The notes: generated from the letters alone by a model not told the origin. DNA of 11,082 nt from Spirochaetota bacterium (GCA_017998755.1 JAGOCL010000044.1:1-11082), one strand, 5' to 3'; positions 1 through 7,525 are shown, counted from the first letter of the stretch. Made by a program: numbers and translations.

Positions 1-1
1 G

Positions 2-1690
2 TACATTACGACGACAGAAGACGAGATGGTTAAGAAAATTCGAAATTTTGTAGACAGAGAAGAGATGAAAACTCTGTCGCGATATACGCCGAGAGAGATC
101 GCCCAGCTTTTAGATCAAATTGGCGGTATGGACAAGTTTAATACCGGCGAGATCGAGAAATCGATGATCAATATGTACGGGCATTTACAAGGGCACGTTC
201 AAAGAGGTATGAACGATCTCGAAAATGAAACAAACGCTTTACTTAGACAAAAAGTCGACGTTGGCGCGTTTGTTAGAGGCGAGAACGCTTATTCTATCGT
301 AAAATGTTCTTTCAAAGACAACTATGCTAAACCAAAAACGGTTACAGACGTTAAATTATCGGTTAATATTCTTGATTCGGAATTAATATCTCCGATTTTC
401 CAATATCAGACGACCGTTAACTATCTTATTAAAGATTTGGTTTCAAAACACATAGTCGATTTGTTGGATAAAGAGATCGAAGCGTTGAAAGACGCTAGGG
501 CGGACGAAGGTAAAGAAGATTTGACTGATACCGAGATAATGTTTGAAAAATTGGCTAAGGTTGAAGACTACACTTCCGACGAGAAAGATAATGCGGATAG
601 TCCGAGATATAAATTTGTCGCTAAGACAATTTTTGATAGTTTGGAAGGTTTGAGAGCGGAGATTTCTGAAGCTGATTTTGACGCATTAAACGTTAGAGAG
701 AATTTGAAAAAAATTCTTGATAATGAAAACATCAGAAATAGAGGATTTAACACCGCTATCAACTCTATAACGAGTATTCTTGATACTTCAAAAATGGGTT
801 ATCAATACGTAGAGAATTTGAAAAACGCGAGAGATTGTATTATTAAAGAGTACGAAGACGCAGACGATTCTCAATTACCGGACGAGAGATATCAAGTAAG
901 ATTGACTTATTACGATCAAGAACAACTTACCGCAGATAGAACGGCGTTCGATAAACAATACGAAGCTTTTTATGTTGAAGTTATCAGACTGTGGGACGTT
1001 ATCGAAGAGATGTACCAGATGAAAAAAACCAAGATGGATTTTGACGATTTATCGGGAAAGCTCTTAAAACAAATTAACAAGAGAAGAACTTCCGGCGGTT
1101 TTGATCAGTTTGAATATAACTTGTCGGAAAAAGAATGGAATGAAGTAACGTTTGTTAAACCTCAGGATACCGACGTTCAGAAGATGAACAGAGCGTATAC
1201 TATAGAGAAAGAAGAGATTAAGAAAAGAATCGTTATTATGAAAGAAAAGTTGACTAGAACTTACGGCAACCAAAATCCTGTTGAAAGAGTAGCTATTGAA
1301 GAAAGGCTTGCTTTTATTTCGAAGGAATTTGCAAGATACGACTATCAAATTAATCCTTACCACGTTCAACCCGGTATAGTTTTGGATATCGATATTACTT
1401 CTATTAAGAGAAAGAAATATACTTTAAACGCTATGGCTAACGTTTTGAACGAATTCTTACACGGAGTTAGTAAAGGCTTCCAAGACGCCGCTTTTGCTTC
1501 GTTCTCAAGAAGAAGATCGACGATAAGAGAGGATATAAATCAATCTTTTGGCGCTTCGGAAACTACGGAAGATAACTACCAAATGAATTTCCTGGAAGAG
1601 ACTTCGACGACTGAAACTGTCGTTAACGGAGCCCCTGAAGGAATAGTCGACGTAAGTAAAGACGAAGACGGCGGATTATCTGAGATTTAA
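2..1690 (+). CDS. cfpA: Cytoplasmic filament protein A (CfpA), C-terminal part, 5' end cut by window edge
   Basis: Probable spirochaete cytoplasmic filament protein, the subunit of the ribbon of filaments running along the inner face of the cell and implicated in cell division and chromosome structure in treponemes. The reading frame is open to the window edge, eight codons before the first ATG at 26, and I see no convincing ribosome binding site there. Treponemal CfpA is about 680 residues, so roughly 110-120 N-terminal residues are probably missing. What is visible is a soluble, highly charged, mostly helical protein without signal peptide or membrane segment. A well-ordered block lies near residues 39-130 after ATG 26 (NTGEIEKSMINMYGHLQG, then RGENAYSIVKCSFKDNY), and a basic C-terminal block (SFSRRRSTIRED) precedes an acidic, Thr-rich tail. 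The family call rests on remembered resemblance plus gene order (cfpA, hypothetical, ppdK, as in T. pallidum TP0748-0746). Arginine is almost always AGA, suggesting high expression. A hairpin terminator follows. Confidence 0.66.
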   Translation, partial: YITTTEDEMVKKIRNFVDREEMKTLSRYTPREIAQLLDQIGGMDKFNTGEIEKSMINMYGHLQGHVQRGMNDLENETNALLRQKVDVGAFVRGENAYSIVKCSFKDNYAKPKTVTDVKLSVNILDSELISPIFQYQTTVNYLIKDLVSKHIVDLLDKEIEALKDARADEGKEDLTDTEIMFEKLAKVEDYTSDEKDNADSPRYKFVAKTIFDSLEGLRAEISEADFDALNVRENLKKILDNENIRNRGFNTAINSITSILDTSKMGYQYVENLKNARDCIIKEYEDADDSQLPDERYQVRLTYYDQEQLTADRTAFDKQYEAFYVEVIRLWDVIEEMYQMKKTKMDFDDLSGKLLKQINKRRTSGGFDQFEYNLSEKEWNEVTFVKPQDTDVQKMNRAYTIEKEEIKKRIVIMKEKLTRTYGNQNPVERVAIEERLAFISKEFARYDYQINPYHVQPGIVLDIDITSIKRKKYTLNAMANVLNEFLHGVSKGFQDAAFASFSRRRSTIREDINQSFGASETTEDNYQMNFLEETSTTETVVNGAPEGIVDVSKDEDGGLSEI

Positions 1691-1701
1691 GTAAAACACT
1701 T

Positions 1702-1733
1702 GTAAAAAAAGCGGTTTATACCGCTTTTTTTAC
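1702..1733 (+). terminator. Rho-independent terminator after cfpA
   Basis: A perfect 14-base inverted repeat (GTAAAAAAAGCGGT at 1702-1715 and its complement at 1720-1733) encloses a 4-base loop (TTAT). The core is GCGGT/ACCGC, flanked by an A-run and a T-run, with a second run of seven T at 1734-1740. It starts 11 bases after the cfpA stop. The symmetrical A and T flanks would allow termination from either strand, but no gene is seen on the - strand here. It probably insulates the filament gene from the downstream pair. Confidence 0.9.
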
Positions 1734-1770
1734 TTTTTTTGTTATACTATTCCAAGCGGAATATATAATA

Positions 1771-1774
1771 GGAG
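1771..1774 (+). promoter_or_regulatory. Ribosome binding site for the 328-residue protein
   Basis: GGAG lies six bases before the ATG at 1781. An out-of-frame ATG at 1776 is stopped after two codons, so 1781 is the supported start. Confidence 0.65.
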
Positions 1775-1780
1775 TATGAG

Positions 1781-2767
1781 ATGAAAGATCAATTGAATTT
1801 TCTAAGCAGTAGATCGGGATTTAACGTCGCTCTAAGACATTTCAAGTTTGTTAATAAAATTATAAAAAAATTTGAAAATAAAGAAAACTTAGCGGACGTA
1901 ATAAACGAAGCTTTTGAGGAAAAAAGCGTCGATCAATATCAGTTTTCGCCTATTTTAAGCGCTTTATTGGTTGATAAATACAAATATTACTCAAAAACTT
2001 TCAATCTTAAGAATAATTATTCTAAACCTTTGACGACAATATCCGACGAGGTTAAGAATTGGAATATGTTTGATATTGTTTTGTCCTACTATCACCCGCA
2101 GCTAGGGCAGACTTTGATTAATCCTAAAAATGAAAATAACTGGAAAAATATAGATAAACTAAAAGAAAACGAGATGGTGGCTATTTATATTGGCTATTTT
2201 AAAGACGAATTTGACCTTAATTTAGCTCAGAAAGCGGCTAAGGCCATGATTAATCTCATGAACGGCGAAAAATACGGAGACGTTAGCGTATTTACGGAAG
2301 GTCCAAAGGCCGTTAATATAGAGAAAGTCGAAGAGATTCAGAGCGCTAAAACTATAGAAAAAGCCGCCGTTGCAAAAAATATTATTAAGGACGCATCGGC
2401 TATACAGAAGCCCGCCGCGGTACAGTCTTCAGCAAAAAAGAAGTTGTCGCCGCAATACGGTATAACTGTCGCTAACGAACTTTTCCACAACGGTAACGTA
2501 GAGGCTTGGAAAAAGATTATCACCTCCTACGAAAACAAGTATCCCGATATTAAAGTTTTGGTATTTTACGACGGAGAGGAGATAAAAGACCTAAATACGT
2601 TGTTTAAATGGGGTAAAGTTAAGCATGGAACAAACATTTATATATCGTTACTAGGCGCCGAGTTTCAAGATATATCAAAGCTTAGAAGGTACCTTTCGCA
2701 AGGCGCCAGCAATAGATTTGAGGATTTTTTGAAGGGAGATCCAACGAAGATTCTCTCTTTGTTTTAG
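1781..2767 (+). CDS. Conserved hypothetical two-domain protein between cfpA and the PPDK-like gene
   Basis: I do not recognise a named domain. The protein has 328 residues, no signal peptide and no membrane segment, so it is probably cytoplasmic. An N-terminal domain (about 1-172) is helical, rich in Lys, Asn and Tyr, and contains MFDIVLSYYHPQLGQTLINP. A low-complexity linker rich in Ala, Lys, Gln and Ser follows (about 175-222). A compact C-terminal domain of about 105 residues (224-328) begins at SPQYGITVANELFHNGNVEA and carries the alternating hydrophobic and charged pattern of an alpha/beta fold (KVLVFYDGEEIKD, LFKWGKVKHGTNIYISLLG). By position it matches the hypothetical gene between cfpA and ppdK in treponemes (TP0747 as I recall). 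The next gene starts 19 bases later with its own strong binding site, so the two are probably co-transcribed. A link to the filament or to the PEP enzyme is inferred from neighbourhood only. Confidence 0.85.
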   Translation: MKDQLNFLSSRSGFNVALRHFKFVNKIIKKFENKENLADVINEAFEEKSVDQYQFSPILSALLVDKYKYYSKTFNLKNNYSKPLTTISDEVKNWNMFDIVLSYYHPQLGQTLINPKNENNWKNIDKLKENEMVAIYIGYFKDEFDLNLAQKAAKAMINLMNGEKYGDVSVFTEGPKAVNIEKVEEIQSAKTIEKAAVAKNIIKDASAIQKPAAVQSSAKKKLSPQYGITVANELFHNGNVEAWKKIITSYENKYPDIKVLVFYDGEEIKDLNTLFKWGKVKHGTNIYISLLGAEFQDISKLRRYLSQGASNRFEDFLKGDPTKILSLF

Positions 2768-2773
2768 GTAGTT

Positions 2774-2780
2774 AGGAGGA
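2774..2780 (+). promoter_or_regulatory. Consensus Shine-Dalgarno site of the PPDK-like gene
   Basis: AGGAGGA ends six bases before the ATG at 2787. It is the most consensus-like binding site in the window, which fixes the start and suggests efficient translation. Confidence 0.85.
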
Positions 2781-2786
2781 ATAATT

Positions 2787-5681
2787 ATGGAGAAAAATAT
2801 ACATTATTTTTCTAAGATAGAGTGTCCGAGCGATCAAATAGTAGATAAAATCGGAATACGAGGGATAAGAGCAAAGGAGTTATCGCAGTTAAAAATGCCG
2901 ATTTTACCGGGATTAATAATCGATACCGAGATTGCGTCAAAATTAAAAGATAAGGACTTATCCGACGTATTGCGGAATTTTTGCGTCAAGGCAGAAAAAG
3001 AGATAGGTAAGAAGTTTGACGATGCGGATAATCCCGCTATATTGAAAATTGTTATAAGTCCGTCTATGGAAATAGTAACGTATCCTTCTATTCATACCAT
3101 AGGATTGACGGATAAAACAATCGGCGGATTTCAGAAAATTGTAGGCGAGCACTTCGCTTATCACGAATACGCGAGATATCTTATCAGAGGGGTTGTAGAT
3201 CTCCTATGTAAAATAGAAGTTAAAAAAGCTAAAAACGATAAACTAATTGCGAGTCTTTCTGATTTCTTGGATAGGATAGATATACCGGTAAAAATTAATT
3301 CGGATGAGTTTGAAAATAACGTTCTGAAAAAAATCAATATTACCGAAGAAAAATTTCTTATAAGTTCTATTTATGTAAAAGACGTAAAAAACAAAAAATA
3401 TAACCTCTCTTTAGAGAACGGATTAAAGAACAAAAAGAAAATTCTTGATACTTTAACTTATTTGGAACATAAAGAAGTTTTAGAGACAGAGTATGTGAAA
3501 TATGCAAAAAAACACGCAGATAGGATTCTTTTCTCCATAAATTACGAGCCGTCAAATATCGACGAGTATAAAGAAATTGTTGACGAAGCCCGAAATTATT
3601 TACCAAAAGAGTTTTTTTTAGACGCTTACTATCAATTAGAATTTTTATTGAAGAGAGCTTCTGAATTTTTAAGTTTGGAAGATATGGACGATGAAGATTC
3701 GGCAATTCTTATTCAACCAATGGTTTACGGTAATTACGGAAAGGACTCTTATTCGGGGAGATTTTATACTAGAAATATAGTTAGCGGAGATAAATCTTTA
3801 CAAGGAAGTTATTATCAGGATAAATTTGACGACACGTTTGGTTCAGATTCGCTAGATATTAACAAAATTGATCCGAAATTTAAAAAAGCGTTGGAAGAGA
3901 TAGCCGATAATATTGAATTATTTTTTAAAGAGATAAGACAGATAAAGTTTACCGTCGAAAAAGGGCAATTGTGGATTATTGAACAGATTTCAGTTATGAC
4001 AAAATCTACTCAAGCGGAGCTAAAAAGCTTGTTATATCTTCTGCAAAAGAAAGTTATCGATGAAAAGTATTTACTGTTAAAATTAAATCCTTCGGAGATG
4101 TCGGATATACTTCACCCGATTATTAATCCCGAGTCCTTAAAACAATTAAAAACGATTAAAGGCGGGATAACGGGGGCTCCCGGAGCGGCGAGAGGTAAAG
4201 CGTATTTTAGTACGGAGAGTTTGCTCGACGCCTATAAGAAAGCCGTCGCGGACGATCAGGATAAAAACTTTATTCTTTGCTTAGCCGCGACTTATGCGGA
4301 AGATGTAAAGGGTATTGAGGTTGCTAACGGCGTTTTATCTTGCGAAGGGGGATATTCGGCTCATGCTTCGGTCGTCGCAAGACAGTACGGAAAAGTTTCC
4401 CTTGTAAATTCAGAAATTAAGATGGACGCCGTTAAGAAACAACTATCTTTAGGAGACGTTGTCGTAAAAGAGGGCGAATATATAACTCTGGACGTTCCTT
4501 TCTACGGTAGACCTTCGATAATTATTGGGAAGGCGGAGTTGATAGAGCCTGATCCTAAGGATTCGGGTTTATTGGAATTAATCGCTATTATTAATAAACA
4601 TATGAAAGACTTTAGAGTGATGGGTAACGGGGATACGCCTAGGGATGCGGCTCTGATAAAAAAATTTGGAGGAGAAGGGATAGGGTTGTGTAGAACGGAG
4701 CATATGTTTTTTAAAGACGAACGAATCAACGTTTTTAGAGAGATGATAATGGCTTCAGATAGCGACAATAGGAAAAAGACTTTGAGTAAATTACAGGAGA
4801 TGCAAACCAAAGATTTTTATGAAATATTTAAAACTATGCATCCATATCCGGTAACCATCAGATTATTAGACGCGCCTCTACATGAATTTCTTCCGCATAC
4901 TCAGGATGAAATGGAAGATTTCTTGGCATATTTCAAAAAGGTAAGCCCTTCGACGACTACCGACGAGGTCAACTATAAATGCGATTTGATAAAAGAGGTT
5001 AATCCTATGTTGGGGCATAGGGGGTGTAGAATTGCAATTTCTTATCCTGAAATTTATGAAATGCAGGTCTCGGCGATTTTTGAAGCGGCATATATGCTTC
5101 AAGCCGAAAAGATCGACGTTATTCCTGAGATTATGATACCGATAGTTATGAACATTCAGGAATTAAAATACGTACGACAGGGAAAGAAAATTGAAGGTCA
5201 GACTATAAAAGGTATAATACAAACCGAGTTGGACTGCAGGGAAAAACTGAAAGTCAAGAAGCCGATTGAGTATAAAGTAGGAACTATGATAGAGCTTCCG
5301 GCGGCGGCTTTATCTTCGGGAGAAATAGCTCAATACGCAGAGTTTTTCTCTTTTGGCACAAACGACTTAACTCAGACAACTCACGGATTGTCTAGAGACG
5401 ATTTCAACTCGTTTATGCCGGATTATAGTAAATACGATATCATCGAGGCTAATCCTTTTCAAGTTCTGACTGAGCCGGTTAAAGAGATGATCTCTATATC
5501 AACTCATAGAGGCAGGATGAGCAGACCGGATTTGAAAGTCGGGCTTTGCGGCGAACAGGGGGCGGATCCGAGGAACCTCGAGTTTTTGAGAAACGCAAAA
5601 CTGAACTACGTCTCATGTTCGGGTTATAGTATTCCTATAGCTAAACTGGCTATTGCGCAGATGGAATTGAAAGATTTATAA
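2787..5681 (+). CDS. Pyruvate phosphate dikinase-like PEP-utilising protein with degenerate ATP-grasp domain
   Basis: PPDK normally interconverts ATP, phosphate and pyruvate with AMP, PPi and PEP through a swivelling phospho-histidine domain. Here 964 residues are seen, against roughly 875-900 in the family. Domains in order: an N-terminal ATP-grasp-like region (about 1-450), a phospho-His domain (about 455-575) with H526 in GGYSAHASVVAR, and a C-terminal PEP/pyruvate barrel (about 600-964). The barrel keeps its key residues: R636 (GLCRTEHMFF), R692 (IRLLDAPLHEF), GHRGCR at 743-748, E836 (MIELPAAAL), N859-D860 (SFGTNDLTQ) and the acid/base Cys C921 (GLCGEQG; the usual following His is Gln). 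The ATP-grasp region is badly changed: GGKG is GIRG, VRSGA is VISPS, the NAQGEDVVAG segment is absent, and LQTR is IEQI. The frame is continuous, so this is not a recent break. PPDK chemistry with ATP therefore looks doubtful. Gene position matches treponemal ppdK. A PEP synthase or PTS enzyme I is less likely from barrel motifs. Confidence 0.85.
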   Translation: MEKNIHYFSKIECPSDQIVDKIGIRGIRAKELSQLKMPILPGLIIDTEIASKLKDKDLSDVLRNFCVKAEKEIGKKFDDADNPAILKIVISPSMEIVTYPSIHTIGLTDKTIGGFQKIVGEHFAYHEYARYLIRGVVDLLCKIEVKKAKNDKLIASLSDFLDRIDIPVKINSDEFENNVLKKINITEEKFLISSIYVKDVKNKKYNLSLENGLKNKKKILDTLTYLEHKEVLETEYVKYAKKHADRILFSINYEPSNIDEYKEIVDEARNYLPKEFFLDAYYQLEFLLKRASEFLSLEDMDDEDSAILIQPMVYGNYGKDSYSGRFYTRNIVSGDKSLQGSYYQDKFDDTFGSDSLDINKIDPKFKKALEEIADNIELFFKEIRQIKFTVEKGQLWIIEQISVMTKSTQAELKSLLYLLQKKVIDEKYLLLKLNPSEMSDILHPIINPESLKQLKTIKGGITGAPGAARGKAYFSTESLLDAYKKAVADDQDKNFILCLAATYAEDVKGIEVANGVLSCEGGYSAHASVVARQYGKVSLVNSEIKMDAVKKQLSLGDVVVKEGEYITLDVPFYGRPSIIIGKAELIEPDPKDSGLLELIAIINKHMKDFRVMGNGDTPRDAALIKKFGGEGIGLCRTEHMFFKDERINVFREMIMASDSDNRKKTLSKLQEMQTKDFYEIFKTMHPYPVTIRLLDAPLHEFLPHTQDEMEDFLAYFKKVSPSTTTDEVNYKCDLIKEVNPMLGHRGCRIAISYPEIYEMQVSAIFEAAYMLQAEKIDVIPEIMIPIVMNIQELKYVRQGKKIEGQTIKGIIQTELDCREKLKVKKPIEYKVGTMIELPAAALSSGEIAQYAEFFSFGTNDLTQTTHGLSRDDFNSFMPDYSKYDIIEANPFQVLTEPVKEMISISTHRGRMSRPDLKVGLCGEQGADPRNLEFLRNAKLNYVSCSGYSIPIAKLAIAQMELKDL

Positions 5682-5730
5682 AAATGTAGAGAATTACCCG
5701 GAGTTATAAGCTGGGATTATATTAAAATTT

Positions 5731-5736
5731 AAGGAG
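5731..5736 (+). promoter_or_regulatory. Ribosome binding site of enolase
   Basis: AAGGAG lies five bases before the ATG at 5742 and supports that start. The 60-base gap after the PPDK-like gene has no convincing terminator, so eno may be read through from upstream as well as from a promoter in the AT-rich bases around 5716-5730 that I cannot define. Confidence 0.75.
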
Positions 5737-5741
5737 TTTAT

Positions 5742-7055
5742 ATGAGCAGTTATATAGCTGATATTAGAGCGCGAGAAATCATTGATAGTCGAGGCAATCC
5801 AACCGTCGAAGTCGACGTATTATTAGACGACGGATCTTTTGGTAGAGCGGCAGTTCCGTCGGGAGCTTCGACGGGCGAATTTGAAGCTGTAGAATTGAGA
5901 GACGGGGATAAAAAAAGGTATCTGGGAAAGGGCGTGTTAAAAGCCGTTGAGAACGTCAACAATATTATCGCTCCAAAAATTGTAGATTTGGGCGTAGACG
6001 CAAGGAATCAAATAGAAATTGACAGAATGATGATAGAACTTGACGGTACAAAAAACAAAGCAAAATTGGGCGCTAACGCTATTTTAGGGGTCAGCATGGC
6101 TTGCGCTAAAGCGGCGGCTTCATACTCAGGATTACCGTTGTACGCTTATTTGGGCGGACCGATAGCCAATACTTTACCGCTACCGATGGCTAATATCATT
6201 AACGGCGGAAAGCACGCCGACAATAAAATCGATTTTCAGGAATTTATGGTAATGCCGATTGGAGCCAAATCTATTAGAGAAGCGGTAAGATACATTTCTG
6301 AAGTTTTTCACGCGTTAAAATCCGTTCTTAAATCCAAAGGTAAGAATACGGCTGTCGGCGACGAAGGCGGATTTGCTCCGGACCTTGAAAATGAAGAAGG
6401 GGTAGAAGTTATACTTGAAGCTATCGCTAAAGCTGGGTTTAAAACCGGTATAGATAACGATTTTATGATCGCGCTAGACGTCGCGTCTTCTGAATTATTT
6501 GACGAAGGGGAAAGAAAAGGGTATAAATTCTGGAAATCCAACCCGAATAAAATATTCTCAAGCGACGATATGATAGAATTCTATAAAAAATGGGTAGAAA
6601 AATACCCGATAATTTCTATAGAAGACGGACTTGATCAAAGCGATTGGGAAGGTTGGAAAAAACTTCAAAAAGCGATTGGAAACAAAGTTCAATTGGTAGG
6701 AGACGATTTTTACGTAACAAATACCGAAAGACTCGTAAAAGGTATCCAAGGCGGTTGTTCAAACGCTATTTTGATCAAAGTAAATCAAATCGGAACGATT
6801 ACCGAAACTATCGAGGCGATAAATATGGCTACAAGAGCCGGATGGACCAGCATCGTATCGCATAGATCGGGAGAAACGGAAGATTCGACAATCGCGGATT
6901 TGTCTGTAGCTCTCAACGCCGGACAGATAAAAACAGGCTCTATGTCCAGAACAGACAGAGTCGCTAAATACAACCAATTGATAAGAATTGAAGAAGAATT
7001 AGGCTCAACGGCCAAATTTCTTGGTAAGATGAGTTTCTTTAATTTATTTAAGTAA
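5742..7055 (+). CDS. eno: Enolase (phosphopyruvate hydratase)
   Basis: Enolase converts 2-phosphoglycerate to PEP in glycolysis, acts as a Mg2+-dependent dimer or octamer in the cytoplasm, and can join RNA-degrading complexes in some bacteria. The protein has 437 residues, normal for the family. All family motifs are present: DSRGNPTVEVDV at the N-terminus, the mobile loop VPSGASTGEFEAVELRDG, H158 and E167 (GGKHADNKIDFQEF), proton-transfer E208 (GDEGG), Mg ligands D246, E294 and D321 (LDVASSE, SIEDGLDQSDW, VGDDFYVTN), catalytic base K346 (ILIKVNQIG), then SHRSGETEDSTIADL (H374) and K397 in the GQIKTGS motif. No signal peptide is present. It follows the PEP-binding PPDK-like gene by 60 bases, so the enzyme that makes PEP is next to a protein that should bind it. 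Nothing looks broken. Confidence 0.98.
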   Translation: MSSYIADIRAREIIDSRGNPTVEVDVLLDDGSFGRAAVPSGASTGEFEAVELRDGDKKRYLGKGVLKAVENVNNIIAPKIVDLGVDARNQIEIDRMMIELDGTKNKAKLGANAILGVSMACAKAAASYSGLPLYAYLGGPIANTLPLPMANIINGGKHADNKIDFQEFMVMPIGAKSIREAVRYISEVFHALKSVLKSKGKNTAVGDEGGFAPDLENEEGVEVILEAIAKAGFKTGIDNDFMIALDVASSELFDEGERKGYKFWKSNPNKIFSSDDMIEFYKKWVEKYPIISIEDGLDQSDWEGWKKLQKAIGNKVQLVGDDFYVTNTERLVKGIQGGCSNAILIKVNQIGTITETIEAINMATRAGWTSIVSHRSGETEDSTIADLSVALNAGQIKTGSMSRTDRVAKYNQLIRIEEELGSTAKFLGKMSFFNLFK

Positions 7056-7067
7056 AACATTATCGAT

Positions 7068-7096
7068 TATCGGCGAGTATTTGTTACTTGCCGATA
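7068..7096 (+). promoter_or_regulatory. Stem-loop between eno and the lipoprotein gene
   Basis: Arms at 7068-7079 (TATCGGCGAGTA) and 7085-7096 (TACTTGCCGATA) pair over 12 bases with one G-U wobble and a 5-base loop. No T-run follows (GCGATATTAATAAA), so it is not a standard terminator. It could stabilise the 3' end of the eno message, attenuate read-through, or act on translation of the next gene. The function is inference; the pairing is seen directly. Confidence 0.6.
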
Positions 7097-7114
7097 GCGA
7101 TATTAATAAAAGCC

Positions 7115-7513
7115 GTGAAAAATATTCATTATATAATATGTATTTTTGTCTTTTTCTTATCATTTTATTCTTGTAAGGAAGATAGCGGCGCTAAAACATT
7201 CTATATAGATCTAAGCGAAACTCGAACGCCTTCGTCGAACAATCAATGGGCGATTACAAAATTCGATTTATTAAAACTAAGGGAAACCCCCGAAGAAGAA
7301 TCAAATATCATTAATCACCTTCCTCTTGGATCGGTTATTGAAATTATCAGAAAAGAAAACTCTATAAAAGTTTTTGACAATGTTAAAGATTATTGGTATT
7401 TCATAGATTATAAAGGCGAAGTGGGATGGATATTTGGATCGTATCTTGAGATATTTAATACTCAAGAAGAGGCGATCAAAAGAAGCGAGCAGATATTATT
7501 TGGAACTAAGTAG
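7115..7513 (+). CDS. Small SH3-domain lipoprotein
   Basis: This is a predicted exported lipoprotein of 132 residues from the GTG at 7115. That start gives a textbook lipoprotein signal: a Lys at position 2, the hydrophobic core YIICIFVFFLSF, and a spirochaete-style relaxed lipobox ending at C20 (SFYSC), followed by acidic KEDSG. The mature part is one bacterial SH3 (SH3b) domain: LLKLRETPEEES is the typical opening strand, HLPLGSVIEIIRK the second, and YWYFIDYKGEVGWIFGSYL the closing strands. Such domains bind cell-wall peptides or proteins, but the ligand here is unknown. A TTG at 7088 would extend the frame by nine residues, but it lies inside the right arm of the stem-loop and makes a worse signal peptide. 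Neither start has a good ribosome binding site. Eno ends 59 bases upstream; the next small gene starts 12 bases downstream. Confidence 0.8.
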   Translation: MKNIHYIICIFVFFLSFYSCKEDSGAKTFYIDLSETRTPSSNNQWAITKFDLLKLRETPEEESNIINHLPLGSVIEIIRKENSIKVFDNVKDYWYFIDYKGEVGWIFGSYLEIFNTQEEAIKRSEQILFGTK

Positions 7514-7525
7514 GAGTCGTTGTTT

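Noticed and set aside
1739..1769. Promoter TTGTTA (1739-1744) with TATAAT (1764-1769) before the 328-residue gene
   Set aside because: The spacer is 19 bases and transcription would start at about 1776, after the GGAG binding site, which would leave the message nearly leaderless.
3367..3705. A 112-codon - strand frame in the unusual region of the PPDK-like gene
   Set aside because: Considered because the sense protein is unusual here, but the sense frame is continuous through both flanking family motifs and the antisense product has no recognisable feature.
2787..5681. The PPDK-like gene as a pseudogene
   Set aside because: The frame is intact over 964 codons, the binding site is consensus, and catalytic residues of two domains are kept. 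Decay is confined to the nucleotide-binding part.
5697..5715. CCCGG/CTGGG hairpin before eno as a terminator
   Set aside because: Only five pairs including a G-U, a nine-base loop and no T-run.
6644..7060. Open frames on both strands over the 3' half of eno
   Set aside because: They overlap the best-conserved part of enolase in other frames, have no binding sites, and their products look like out-of-frame translations.
7088..7114. TTG at 7088 as the start of the lipoprotein
   Set aside because: It lies in a stem-loop arm and adds a hydrophobic extension ahead of the basic residue that normally opens a signal peptide; GTG 7115 gives the standard form. It cannot be fully excluded.
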